Source: Epiperipatus broadwayi (lineage: Eukaryota; Onychophora; Udeonychophora; Euonychophora; Peripatidae). Taken from it: a stretch of DNA of 64,000 nt. The translations under genes were made by a program, and so were the position numbers. Location: the NCBI GenBank assembly GCA_028023455.1, contig JAQFVV010012423.1, positions 8,350,269 to 8,414,268 on the forward strand. The letters are read 5' to 3'. Shown here piece by piece: positions 24,101-36,077 of the stretch (positions are counted from its first letter, which is position 1; every line of letters begins with the position of its first letter). The notes below the pieces were generated by a model. The model searched no databases. It had not been told where the DNA came from and saw nothing but the letters and a program-made list of their open reading frames with translations.

Positions 24101-27100
24101 CAACTTGTATTAATAAAAATCACTTGCTTTTTCATTTGGAATTTTTTTTTATGGTGATAGTCATCTTTCTATCTATCCTTTTCAGAATTTTTAGTTCTCT
24201 TGTGCATGTTAATTGCATGTTAACAAATAGTTTGTCATAATATTTATATTTTTTGATAGTTTTAGAGTATTTTCTTCATGATAATGTTAATCTGCTTTCT
24301 GACTTTCAGGATTATGATTAATTTAAAAAAGTATGTTTTTTGCTAAAAATATAAATAAAAATCTGGTTAACTTCTCTTTTTTCTGAACTATGTTGCTTCT
24401 GTTGGAGATGCAGTTTTCACTATAATTTAATCATGTATCAAAAAAAAAAATCTGAAATGCTTCATGAAGCTAACTTATCATAAAAGCAATAAAGCTAATA
24501 AAATATACTAATTAACAAAAAATAAAGAATTTAAATTAATAGTTTTAAAATTACAACCATATCTAATGTTTTACTACTTGATCTACATCTAAAGTATAAT
24601 TGTTTTAATGTTAAAAAATATAATAAATACAGAAATTATACATACTTAAATCTATCTATCAATTTATTGTGAAAATCTTTTACATATAGGGATTTCTTTT
24701 TTTCAATATTAAAAAAAAAAAAAAATATGTTGAACAAAAATACCCCCAAAAAATCTAAATCTGACCACCTTCATTTTTTTTTTGGCTAAAAACTATTGGA
24801 AATTAAGTACAAGATGATATATAATCATGTATGGGTTTTTTAACACAAAAGTAGTAATTGTTAACTATAAACTGCTGAAACATGGTGCAGAAAGAAAAAA
24901 CTAAAAAGATAATTTAAGCCTTACAAAACATGACAAATGTTTTTTGTTTTTTTTTTGTAATGTTTGCCTTTGTTGTACAAGTCTTAATTTAATGAAAAAA
25001 TTGTTCATTGTATAATTTAATGGCAGCTGAAACCTTCATTGCAGTTGACCTTACTATAGTTTATTTTTGTTTCCAATATTTTTTTATATTCTTGTTTAAT
25101 TTCAATATTTTTTTCACCATTACTTAACATGTTTAAAAAAAAAAAAAATCCAGAAAATATTTTTTTTTTATCTGACAATTCTTTAAATTTGTTTTTGGAA
25201 TGATATAAAAAAAAAAAAGATATATTTTATACAAATAATCCATAAATATTTAAAATTACAATATAACAGACAGGAATTTTTTTTTAAAAGATATGAAAAT
25301 TAACATGATGATGCTTATTTAAATTTTCTCAAACTATAAAATATACTTTTTGTTGTTAATTTTATATTTTCAGATATTTCAATTTCATATTTACAACGAA
25401 GAATTTTTTAATTGATAAAGCCTTGAAATCTTATTATTAAAAAATCAAGATATTCTTTACATAGATTTATAAAACTTTCTTTATATATACTTAGCATTCT
25501 AACAAATTGGAAGGAAACACTATATATTATTGGAAAGGAAATTTCTTTATATGCATTGATCAGAGAATGTTTAATTTCATAAAGTTTAAGCATCAAAAAT
25601 CTTAATTGCATTTAGATGTTTTTTCCACTTTTTTCATGAAAGTAAAGTTAACATCCAATCTTTTTAGTGGAGTATATATATATCAACACTTTTTCGTTAC
25701 TTAATGTAATTGTTTGATCATTCTTTAACACTATTCATACAAAATATACAATGTATATTTAGAATTAGCATTATTCAGAGTTTCTTCAAAAACTTTCTTT
25801 TAAATATTTCAAGGGTAGGGTTTAAAGAATACTTTTAGAAAATAATTGAGCAAATTTAGGATTAACATCTGAATGATTATTAATTATTTAATTTGTGTGA
25901 TGAACTAATTAGTTAGTTAATTATTGAAACAACATATATGATTTTAGGTGTCTTTTTTTTTAAAGAAATGATTTGCATTCAAAATTTTTATGTTTTTTTA
26001 TTTTTAATCTTCTTTCATTTTATGTTGGCCCATAAAATTAAAAGAAAATGTAATATTAATTCAGAATGCACCATGGAACTAACGATTTTAAAATACATTT
26101 CTATTTTTTTTATTTTTAAAAAGTCGCTTTTATTTTTAACCTGCAATGATTACCACATGATTTACAAGCATACAAACCTGTTTTTAAGAAAAGTATTTGT
26201 TTTATATAAATATTGCTTTAATTTTGATTTCTTTTTAAATTATAAGTATTATTTACAATAAATATTAAAATATTTGTATAAAAAAAATTTTGAAAATAGA
26301 GAAATAAAATTATTTTTGTTTAATTGATTGATTTCTTACAATCAGTTATTGTAATAAAATAAATTTGCTTTAATTACAATAAGTTTTAATAATAGTCTTA
26401 AAAAGTAAAAAAAGAAAACAGTCATTTAAAAAAGATGGAAAAATATACAGCTATTTAGATTTCAAAAAGTATGAGTTACTACTAGATAAGAAAAGGGGCA
26501 CACAATTTATACTAAGCAAGCTAAATTCAGATTAAATTGATTTTTTCAAAATTGAGATATAATTAAGAAAGTATTGAGATGGGTATCTATTTGATTTAAA
26601 AAAATAATATGAAATTGATAACAGTATTATATTTCACTTGTAACAGTTAAGGATTAATATTAATTATGGTAAAGTAAAACAAAATTATGATTTTCTTTTT
26701 TTTTTTTTTTAAAGAATATAATAAAATATTTCAAATTAAAAAAAAAAAACCATATGGGAAACAAATTGCTACCAAATATTGATTTGTTAGTAATAGATGC
26801 AGTGAGAAATGATGATGCCATGAAAAAAACAATACATATTTCTGTGGTGCTAATTCTGGACCAAAGAAAGCAAATGATGGATGCAAGAAAAAGATATGGA
26901 TGTTAAATTGAAAGTTTCTGTCATTTAAACAACAATATTAAATAGCACTTTCATTTATATGCAATAATAATAATTATGTATATAAACTGTAGTTTGTTGC
27001 TAGATTTTTTTTTTCTTTTAAAAATATGTCTGACAAATAATTTCTACTTATGCATCTTAGTGAGGTAAAGAGCTCATTAAAGTTTGTAGTATTGCTTGAG

Positions 27101-27539
27101 AATAAATTATTTTATGATTAATGATATACTAATTCTGGTGAGCAAGTTAGTTATAGTAATATCACTTGATCAATCATAACTGGTAATTTGTCATTGTCCT
27201 CTTTCATCTCAAATTTAAATTTAGATCATAAATAATGAAAGCTTTAATCATCTTTAAGATGTAATGAATAGTTTTATTTTTTGAGTAATCAGTATAATTA
27301 TATCATTAAGGTGGCTGTACATAGTCCTTCTGAGGATTATTCTACCATCTCTTTATTTTCATTAATTGTTTGTTTTGTTGTTGTTGTTTTTTAAAAAAAA
27401 TTGGTTTTCTAATAAAAAGTTTATGCAGCTTGCTTTATACTAACAATATTATTTCATTCTTTTTTGATAAGAAAATTAAAAAATAAAAGTTAAAACTAAA
27501 AATAAAAGTATATTTTTTTACATATATTGCTACTACTGT
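21116..27539. other. Long AT-rich region with no supported gene
   Basis: Poly(A) and poly(T) runs and microsatellites dominate. The ORFs at 25408-25611 (-) and 25938-26261 (+) are rich in Phe, Ile, Lys and Tyr, have no motifs, and are best explained by base composition. No tRNA, SINE or transposon end was recognised. Confidence 0.5.
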
Positions 27540-28400
27540 TTATATTAAATATTGCACTGTGAACTATGCTATATTTTGTTCCAGACCCTCCCTCACATAC
27601 AAATGATAGCATATAATAGCTCAGATTTTGTTTATAAACTTTGATTGGAATAGAATATATATTGTTTATTAAACTGCAAGTATACAATACTTTTCAACAC
27701 AAACATATATGTAATATGTTTTTTTTACATACATATGTAATATGCATATATAAATTAAGATTGTAATATAAACAAAAGTTTAAAATAATATAATTATTTA
27801 TAATAAATTAAGAAGACACATTTACATCTATTTTATTGAATGTGTGTTAATTCATCCATTCATTGAAACAATAACAATAAGAAAAAAACTAACTGTATTT
27901 TTTAAAATATATAGTGATCTAATTTTAATCATTATTAAATATACTCTGGGTTATATATATATTCAAGAAAATAAATATCTAATTGTTTTGATATTTTTAA
28001 GTCAGGATGAACTTTTATTCCAAAATTTTGTAAAACTTTTAGCATTGCATTTAGAAAATATTATGCAAAATATTGCACATCCAATTCAGAAAGGATAATA
28101 AAGTAAGAATAAAATGTATGTTTTTTCAACATGATCCAAAGATATATTATTAATAGATAAGATTGTGTATCATGCTTCAAAACATATTGTAAGATATTCA
28201 CAAATTTCATTTTTTTAAAAAACATGTTAGCTAGCGTACAGTATTCAGAGATGTAAAAATTGTTGTTCGCACATTTTAAAACTTATTAAATTTCTGAATT
28301 TTAGTGTTTTTTTTGTTTCTGTATTTACATTTTTATTTATTGGATAGAAGTCAAATACTTCGATGCAGCATCGTTTGTGGCTTAGCTGTATAAATAAATT
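27540..28400. repeat. Dispersed repeat family E, copy 2 (no MITE)
   Basis: It aligns in order with 11765-13030, ending with the shared GTTTGTGGCTTAGCTGTATAAA. It lacks the hAT MITE present in the other copy, so it serves as an empty-site comparison. The open frame at 27844-28098 lies in the conserved part, but the corresponding part of copy 1 is not open, and no protein family was recognised. Confidence 0.65.
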
Positions 28401-31185
28401 AATAAAATTAATTTAAGCATTACTATCATTGTTTACCATATAGAACACTAAATGATCTTAAATTTATTTATTAGCTATATTAATGAAAAATATAAAAATT
28501 AAGGCATACAGTATTAGATATTAATAATTTTAATTAGTCATTCATTAGAAGATTATTCACTTAATGAATAATATTGTAGTGTAATTTTTACTACATTACT
28601 TTGTGTGAGAGTGGTGTAGTGAAAAGAACACTACAATAATATTATACACAATATTGTAGTTTCAAATTAGCAATCTCACTGCCATACTTTCACATCATTC
28701 ACAAACTACTAGAATTATATATAGCAGATGTCTACTTCAAATTATGACATGGAATCTCAATTATTAAGTATGTTGCTACATGTATAAAATAATAAGCAAA
28801 TAAAAAAAAAACCTAACTAAAGTTAATAAATATTAATGATAACATTTATAATAAATCCTCTGAACATATATGTGACACTACATATCAAGGCACTCATTAT
28901 AAAGTACAGTGGGAAATATTTATAAAAATAGAATTAAATTAATTCTTATCTAACCTGGCATTATATACATTTGCTTGTTAATTACATATGCAAAGCAGTA
29001 CAATTATGTATGTTTACATTTCTCATTTAGTTTGAAATAAAGTAAACATCATTAGCTTTATATACATATATAGTATTCTGATAGCTCCTGATTTAGTGAT
29101 GATAGTATTGTAGTTCTGAACTTGCAGCATTGTGTGTATACCTCTTAGATTTTATAATTTACCTTTTTAATAAGTTAGCTAATAGAAGTGCTAATTGCAT
29201 AAGATAGGAATAAAGACATGTAAATCTTGGTTTTTATTATATTAATTTTCATTTAAAGTGTAAAAATGGCATTTCCTTATTAATTTTTAGAAAATAAAAT
29301 TTTTGGATTTTTAATTTTAAAATCAGGTTAAACATCATAAAATTTATTTGGTACAAGTATAATAAAAATACATTAACGTAATCAAATTTCAAATTTTCAA
29401 ATTTGTGTCGTCGTCGAGTACCGAACTTTTATTAGATTTTATTTTTAATTATTATTTATTGTGAAGTTTGGAATTTTAATGTCTAACTGTATTTATATGT
29501 GTGTTCGCGCTCGCACACATCTATTATTTTGTCATTTTTTATATTACTAAAAAAGAAAATTATTTTAATAATGTCATCTTTTAAAGATTGTAATAAACAT
29601 AATATTGGCCCGCGTAATACTCATTTTTTTGTAATAGTTTTAATGAATATTATTAAATAAATTAAAAGGCTTAATTAAAGAAATTACTTACTTGTAAAAA
29701 GTTGGATGTTTTTTTTAAAAAAAATCCAGTTTTATTTATGATGAAATTATTAATACTTTCTCTCCATCAAAGTTAGAAAAGTGGCGACACAATTTAAAAG
29801 TTTTATAAATAGACTGGTGGAACGATTGTTGATGCTAAATTAACCTATGGAAAAATTCTTTAGTTTTTATAAATTTTCTGTGATTAAAGTTCATCCTACT
29901 TCCAAGATAACGCGTTTAATTTCTAAAATAAGTAAGGAGGGGGTTAGAAACAGTAGTTTAATTATTCTGTTGTGATTTTGAATTTGTAAATGAATTGGAA
30001 CAAAAAAATTAAAGCAATAGAAAAATAATCTTAAAATGCATATGTAATTGTTTCCGAAACTAAAGCAAAATAAAGAACATTTGTTTCTTAGAGTTCATAA
30101 GTGTATTATTGTAATGTAAATTATCCTCTTTTTTTTTAAAAAAAAAAAAAAGCTAAAAAACGTTAATTTGTAAAAAATAATAAATGAATCCTGTAAGATA
30201 AATGTTTACAATTGCGTAATTTCATATGGAAAATAATGGGCATGGATTGTATAAGTGTATCACTGAAGTCGTTGAGAGAAGGCTTAACTTCCGGGTCAGA
30301 GAAAAAAATTGTCCTTCGATTATCTAATTCCATGGATTCTGCATAATAGGTGTATGGACATCGAGAGATGGACCGGAGGAAAAGAACTTATTGCGTCCTT
30401 TCAAATATTTTTTTTTATTTTTTAAAAAGCAATGAGTATTTAAACTTGAATATTTTACTTATTTTGTTACAATTTGTCTTTGCATCATCACCCTAATCGG
30501 CTGACTTAAATTGCTGTTATATTTTAGTCTTTACAATATTTAATTTTTTTCACAATAACTGAGTTCTAAGATTATATGCACGATTACAGAATCAATTAAT
30601 TATCCGTCATTGCCAGTTGTACTTTAACTCGTTTTTGTTTTTGAATAAAAGTAGAAAAAAGGTAAAATTATAAAATATAACTATATCATCTGAATGAAAA
30701 AAAAAAGCACTGTATTAAAATCTTGTTTTTATATATATATTAAATTGGCATTAAAGCTAAGCATCACTATTTCTTAGCTCACATTAATATCCATTAATTA
30801 GTGCTGACATTTTTATCTTTAGAAGCTACTATATAAGCATTGAATAAATCTGTCAATACTATATTCTTGTAACTGAGTTTGGTTAGAGGAGTGTTGTTAT
30901 GACAAACAGTAGGCACTTGCTTTCCGAGTCTGATTTTCCTAAGGACTGTTTAAGCTGCAGTTTAAGCCTTAGAATTTTGTTTTAATATATTTATAGATTT
31001 TACAAATGACATCAGTTTAAATTATAAAGTTTTAAAATTTTCCCTGGCATGTTTTTTTAATACAATTCTGTAGAATATTAATTAAAAATTGTTCATTTGA
31101 ATTATAAATAAAACCAGAGAAATACAAACAAAATTAAATAAGCCACATTTAAAAATGGAGAGTAATAATAGATTTCAATATTCTC
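28401..31185. other. Intergenic region with a tRNA-like relic and a CpG-richer patch
   Basis: Around 28605-28690, GTGGTGTAGTGAAAAGAACAC followed by TTGTAGTTTCAAATTAGC resembles degenerate A and B boxes of a SINE head. A hairpin TGTGTG/CACACA encloses CpGs near 29501-29517. Between about 29400 and 30400, CpG-containing words (GTCGTCGTCGAG, CGCGTTT, ACCGGAGG) are more frequent than elsewhere in the window. No ORF or splice pattern supports a gene, but an untranslated first exon or promoter cannot be excluded. Confidence 0.35.
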
Positions 31186-31344
31186 TAATAATCAAAAAAG
31201 CAAGTCATATATAATGAGACATTACTTTTTTAAGTTTGTATTTACAAAAATGCAATACAGAGAGCGTACCAATAGCTCAAACAAGCTCTTAATTAGTAAA
31301 TGCGGTATGAGAAAATATTTAAAATCTCTATCCAGAACACTCTC

Positions 31345-31390
31345 ATCTCCAGACCAACTGCTTTTGAGCTTATGGCTCACGTCAATGGAG
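31345..31390 (-). ncRNA. Hammerhead-like fold, family C, unit C1
   Basis: Read on the minus strand: UCUCCA (stem I), UUGACGU in the CUGANGA position, stem II GAGC/GCUC with a CAUAA loop, AAA where GAA is expected, a three-base stem III with one mismatch, C17, and UGGAGA closing a perfect 6-bp stem I. Three core changes (C3 to U, A9 to U, G12 to A) make this the most decayed unit. Confidence 0.55.
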
Positions 31391-31839
31391 AGCTAGAATA
31401 TTCAGACACTAGATCTAAAATATCAACTCAAAAACCAGCACTTATTTCATACATATATTTAAGTAGAAACTCTGAAATTTTTGGACCTGAAAATGCCTTT
31501 AAATCCAGATATCTAACACAAATAGCTATATGGAACTGAACTAAATTCAGATCTACCATACTTTAATAGCCTCAGCATAGCCAAAGCCTTAAATCAAAAA
31601 AGCAAGTCGAAAGTCGACTTGCTTTTTTGATTATTATAATTTTATCTTTAAGGCTTTGGCTATGCTGAGGCTATTAAAATATGGTAGATCTGAATTTAGT
31701 TCAGTTCCATATAGCTATTTATGTTAGATAGCTGGATTTAAAGGCATTTTCATGTCTGAAAATTTTATTTAAATATCCGTATGAAATAAGTGCTGGGTTT
31801 TGAGTTGATATTTTAGATCTAGTGTCCGAATATTCTAGC

Positions 31840-31885
31840 TCTCCACTGACGTGAGCCATAAACTCGAAACCAGTTGGTCTGCAGA
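31840..31885 (+). ncRNA. Hammerhead-like fold, family C, unit C2
   Basis: The order is UCUCCA (stem I), CUGACGU at 31846-31852, GAG/CUC stem II, GAA at 31866-31868, stem III ACC/GGU with loop AGUU, C17 (31879) giving a GUC cleavage triplet, then UGCAGA (one mismatch in stem I). The only core base that departs from the CUGANGA...GAA consensus is A9, which is U. This is the unit with the best stem III. Confidence 0.6.
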
Positions 31886-32257
31886 TGAGAGTGTTCTGGA
31901 TAGAGATTTTAAATATTTTCTCATACCACACTTACTAATTAACAGCCTCTTTGAGCTATTGGTACACTCTATGTATTGCATTTTTGTAAATACAATCTTA
32001 TAAAAGTAATGTCACGTTATATATGAATTGCTTTTTTGATTATGATAATTTTACCTTTAAGGCTTTGGCTCTGCTGAGGTTATTAAAATATGGTAGATCT
32101 GAATTTAGTTCAGTTCCATATAGCTATATATGTTAGATAGCTGGATTTAAAGGCATTTTCATGTCTGAAAATTTCAGAGTTTCTGCCTAAATATACATAT
32201 GAAATAAGTGCTGGGTTTTGAGTTGATATTTTAGATCTAGTGTCCGAATATTCTAGC

Positions 32258-32303
32258 TCTTCACTGACATGAGCCATAAGCTCGAAACCAGTTAGTCTGG
32301 AGA
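32258..32303 (+). ncRNA. Hammerhead-like fold, family C, unit C3
   Basis: UCUUCA and UGGAGA pair in stem I (one U-G). The core is CUGACAU (32264-32270), stem II is GAGC/GCUC with loop CAUAA, and GAA lies at 32284-32286. Stem III is ACC/AGU with one mismatch, followed by C17. A9 is U as in the other units, and G8 is also changed here. Confidence 0.5.
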
Positions 32304-32400
32304 TGAGAATGTTCTGGATAGAGATTTTAAATATTTTCTCATACCACACTTATTCATTAAGAGCTTGTTTGAGCTATTGGTACGCTCTATTTCAATACTC

Positions 32401-32997
32401 TCTGTACAGTTTATATTTAAAACTCTTAACATTTAAATAATTTTGTCAAACAATTTGTTAATAATATATAAAGGTTAATATGTATATTTCAATACTTGAA
32501 AAATAATTTTGAAGCAAACACTAAATAAATAATTTCAAACAAAAAATGTATATAATAAAAACTACATGTAAAAAATAATTATAATCGAAAATTTTCATCC
32601 TTTTATAATGACTTAGATTTATTTTACATTATTTTATTTAGTATTATGTCTATAATAAATATTGCATATTTTTAATGTTCTTTTGGTTTTTAAAAATATT
32701 TAATATAGATGGCATTTTTTAAAAAAGTCAATACTAGTCAGTGAAAAAAAACTAATCATAAAAAATAAAATGTTTGCTTTTCTTGAATTTATTATCACAG
32801 GGGGGTATATTTAATCATGAATGTCACATGTTTTGCAATAAAATCAATTTATTTAACAAAACACAATTATTTAATAAATAAATGGATTGTTGGCAAATAA
32901 AATATATGTAGAAATGCAAATCCATAAAAAAGATCAGCGTTTATTAATGAATTTATTTATGTTCACATTTATTATTTAAAGTACATGTATTACCATC
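32401..32997. other. AT-rich spacer with no recognised feature
   Basis: No gene or repeat could be supported. Confidence 0.5.
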
Positions 32998-33660
32998 ATC
33001 AACCATTATCAGTCCACTGAGGATGAAGGTCTCTCCAAGTTCAATCCATTTTCTCCTATCTCTAGCCTCTATTCTTCACATCACCCCAGCACATTTCCTT
33101 ATTTCATCCTTTTATCTCACATGTGGTGTCTTTTTTGGGTCTTTTACAATATCTTCGAATCCAGTTTAAGATTTCAACGATCCATCTATTATCATCTTTT
33201 CTAGCAATATGTCATTCCCAACTCCACTCCAGTCTCTTAATTTTTTCAATGATATCAGTAACACCTTTTTGTTCTCTTACCCATGTATTGCACTTTCGAC
33301 CTTTTCTTATTCCTAATATGCATCTCCATATTTCTTTGAGTGGTCTGAAGTCTCTGTATTGCTCTTCTGTTAAGTGTTCAAGACTCAGATCCATAAGTAA
33401 GAACTGATAAAATACATTTATTAAAAACCTTCCTTTTCAGACACATAGGTATATTTTCTTTTAATATTAAGTCATTTCTACCAAAAATACTCCAAGTTTA
33501 ATTCTATGATTAATTTTTTACATTATGTTTCCATCCGTAGTAATAATATAACCAATATATTTGTAGTTGTTAATTTCTTCTAACTTATCATTGTCAACAT
33601 TTATTTGCATCTTTTGAGCAAATTCATTGAACATTACTTTAGTCTTTTTAACATGCAACA
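32998..33660 (-). mobile_element. RTE LINE 3' fragment, inverted
   Basis: On the minus strand the sequence matches the 3' part of the 3031-6410 element, from the reverse transcriptase region after the FADD box (KTKVMFN near 33650) to the 3' end at about 32998. The frame at 33212-33394 retains GVTDIIEKIKRLEWSWE, a typical C-terminal RTE motif. Stops and frameshifts are frequent. It is a 5'-truncated dead copy. Confidence 0.85.
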
Positions 33661-33810
33661 AGTATATATTAGGTTAAATAAAGAAAATGTATTGTAGAAT
33701 AAAAAATATGTATTAAATAAAAGAAAGAAAAATGTAGTCCACAGTGATGATAATCCAATGTTTTGATATGTAACATTTCAAGATTTTTTCTTATACAACT
33801 GTTATTATAT

Positions 33811-34108
33811 AAATGTATACTTTCAAGTTAAAGCATAAGACCTCTTCCCTTTAATGCATTTTCTTACATAGAGGGTTGTAAGAAAAACCTTAGCCAAAAA
33901 GCATAAATTCAAATCAGTTATACCATCCATTTTAAAGCCATTTTTAATTGCTTTATCTTTAAAATGAATCGTGCATTTTGGCTAAGATGTTACAGACAAC
34001 TTTCTATGTAAAAAAAAAAAAGGAGTAAAGGAAAGAGGCATGCAATCTTATCTCTACAGACAAGGAAAAAAAAAAATCTTATCCTTTAACTTGAGAATAT
34101 ACATTTAC
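33811..34108. repeat. Imperfect long inverted repeat (family F)
   Basis: The left arm (about 33811-33905) pairs with the right arm (about 33965-34108) through the blocks AAATGTATA, AAGTTAAAG.ATAAGA, TTTCTTACATAGA/TCTATGTAA and CTTAGCCAAAA/TTTTGGCTAAG. The arms differ by several indels. A partial copy of the right arm recurs at 36078-36160. It could be a MITE or another fold-back of a tandem family; no duplication was identified. Confidence 0.65.
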
Positions 34109-34260
34109 TTAATAAACCTGTCATAAATGTTACATATTTCTTCTTTAAATCTATATTGACAATGTTTAAATTGAGAGTGATCTCACATTTATCTTTGTTA
34201 AAGAGCCACTTTACATCGCTTGGTGATACTATTTTTGTGAAAAACAATACCGCTTTCTCG

Positions 34261-34445
34261 GCTGAACATATGGCTAAAACACCATTACAATCATAATAGC
34301 CATTTAATGGCCACGTGATGCAGTTTACGCAGCCGAAACTATGACACTACCGATTAGTAAGAGCCATTTATTCTGCCGTGTCCAAACATATGGCTAATAC
34401 AACACTGCAATCATAATAGCTGTTTAATTGGGCTGTGTGATGACA
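34261..34445. repeat. Two-copy direct repeat, ~121-bp period
   Basis: ACATATGGCTAAAACACCAT to GGCCACGTGATG at about 34266-34320 recurs as ACATATGGCTAATACAACAC to GGGCTGTGTGATG at about 34387-34443. The composition is less AT-rich than the surroundings. It lies just upstream of the Merlin-like fragment and may be part of that element's terminal region. Confidence 0.65.
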
Positions 34446-34632
34446 TCACTTTCTATGCATATGCACTGAAATGTTCTGCCCACCTTTGGGTGGCTTTCTA
34501 TGCAACCAATCAGTAATGGCACTTCGCTACCATTTAATCTGAGGCTGTGTGTACTGGAATGTCTTAGAACTGTTGAAATGTTCCAAATGATTTTCCCTAG
34601 ACCCCAACTGACATAGTATTACCTATTACTAA

Positions 34633-34924
34633 TTGTCAGCATATCAGCAATGCTTCCCTATGCAGTGTGGAAGTGTTAAATTTGGAAACTGCTCTGCCAC
34701 AGCACGATTGCATGTGTTGACAAAAAAGTCCAGTTTTGGTCGTGACTCATACGAGGAAAACAAAATGGCTGCAGGCAATAGTGTAATGATTCAACTGTGG
34801 GACATCCCAAACACAGAAGCTGATGCAGTTGTCTTTCTGTAGGCTCAAAACATCCTGCCACATGTCAATCAATGTTTATGTGGTAAATCTATGATACTTA
34901 GTACACGAACTTGGCAGTTTGTGT
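34633..34924 (+). pseudogene. Merlin/ISXO2-like transposase fragment (zinc-ribbon end), broken by a stop
   Basis: The open part (34633-34842) ends in LWDIPNTEADAVVFL. Reading through the TAG at 34840-34842, which is one transition from a Gln codon, gives AQNILPHVNQCLCGKSMIL and later WQFVC. This pattern (a WDIPNTEADAVxFL helix, an ILP turn, then CxCG and a later WxxxC zinc ribbon) matches the N-terminal domain of ISXO2-like transposases, including eukaryotic Merlin elements. The DDE catalytic domain was not found downstream. The fragment is therefore a dead relic or an exon of a decayed element. The identification rests on a short motif. Confidence 0.5.
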
Positions 34925-35214
34925 GTGCTCACTAGTCCTCAAAGTTATTTCTGGCTGTTTGTTCTTTCAATTGTTGTAGGTAGTCAAGTATTGTTCAAAA
35001 ATGTTAGACTTTCCACTTTTCAGCCAAAAAAGTTTTCTTATTAATTACAGTCATATGTCGTTAATACATTTATTTTTTCAATGAATGTTTTGTCATTGTG
35101 ATGAATTTGGAAGGCAATCAATTTCAAAGTTTTTTTGTTTTGTTTTGATGTTCATATTACAACCAGATTGTCAGTGTTGAAGGGTAGGGAGTGGAGGAAA
35201 GTAGGCTGGCCTAA

Positions 35215-35880
35215 AACAAAAAAAAAAACAATCTTTGATTCTTTATTGTAAATAAAAAGAAAGTGGCCTTTTTGGGGGGTAATTACTATAATAAGAAGAT
35301 AAACAAAAGGAAAAGATCAAAGCAGGAAAATAAAAAAAGCCGAGTCTGATTAATTACTGGAAAAAAAAAAAGTCCGCTTTTTAGAGTACATTTGTTGTAG
35401 TATTATTTAAAAAAAAAGCTGCCTCTGCTTAATTACTATAAAATAAATTACACTTTTTGGAACACATTACCAGTACATTGTAAGCTAACTTACTGTTATT
35501 ATCAAAAAAGGTATATTTTAAAAAGACCCCCCCCCTTTTTGTTAAAAATAAAAACACAAAAAATAGATTTTTTTAAAAGATGTAATCTAATTACAAAAAA
35601 AAATAAGCCGCCATGTAAGATAATTAAAATAATAATTTCCAAAAAAATACTACTTTTTTAAAAAAACTAAAAGAAAATAGGAATAAGGTATTTTTTAAAG
35701 AAAAATAAAGGCATATTATTTCAAAAAAAAAAAAAAGGCGCTTTTTAAAAAAAAAGAAAAAAAAAAGAATAACATATATTATTAAGAAAAAAAATATTTT
35801 TTTTTATAAAAAAAAAAGAAAAGAATAATATACATTTTTAAGAAGAAAAAAAAGCCGTATTAAAAAATAATGTAAATTGT
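35215..35880. repeat. A-rich low-complexity tract with recurring AAAAGCCG-type words
   Basis: Long A runs alternate with short GC-containing words: GGCC near 35265, AAAGCCGAGTC near 35337, GTCCGC near 35373, AAGCTGCC near 35418, AAGCCGCC near 35607, AAGGCGC near 35737 and AAGCCG near 35854. TTAATTACT follows several of them. This looks like a decayed tandem array with a poly(A)-containing unit. No gene is present. Confidence 0.6.
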
Positions 35881-36077
35881 TTAAGAATCGATAGGCCGAA
35901 TGTTATATCGCTATGTTTTTGCGCAGAAACAGTGCCACCAAAGGATGTACAGTGGCTATTTAATAAGTACCATCAATTATTACATAAACCAATTGAAAAT
36001 GGCTTTATTATGGATGATATAAATGATTTGAATTCATGCTTTCTAGTTAAAGTATTTCAAACATCTCTCTATAAAAA

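Larger units (their letters stand above)
31186..32400. mobile_element. Family C element: three ~409-bp units, one inverted, each with a hammerhead-like fold
   Basis: Unit C1 (31186-31600) is the reverse complement of units C2 (about 31614-32025) and C3 (about 32026-32400). The GCTTTGGC motif at 31653 and 32062 gives a 409-bp period. C1 and C2 meet at a perfect 18-bp palindrome with a 3-nt loop (31593-31631, GCAAGTCGA/TCGACTTGC core). Each unit also has an AATCAAAAAAGCAA-type boundary. There is no conserved ORF: the frames of 60-94 residues in the units disagree in length and have no motif. One ribozyme-like fold per tandem unit resembles retrozymes and hammerhead satellites. Confidence 0.8.

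Noticed and set aside
25938-26261. 107-residue ORF as a gene
   Set aside because: It is almost entirely Phe, Ile, Leu, Lys and Tyr, as expected for chance translation of AT-rich sequence.
27844-28098. 84-residue ORF as a gene
   Set aside because: It lies within repeat family E and is not open in the other copy; no domain was recognised.
31182-32349. ORFs of 60-79 residues in the family C units
   Set aside because: They occur in matching positions only because the units are repeats. Their lengths differ, and no protein motif or frame conservation is seen; the RNA fold explains the conserved part better.
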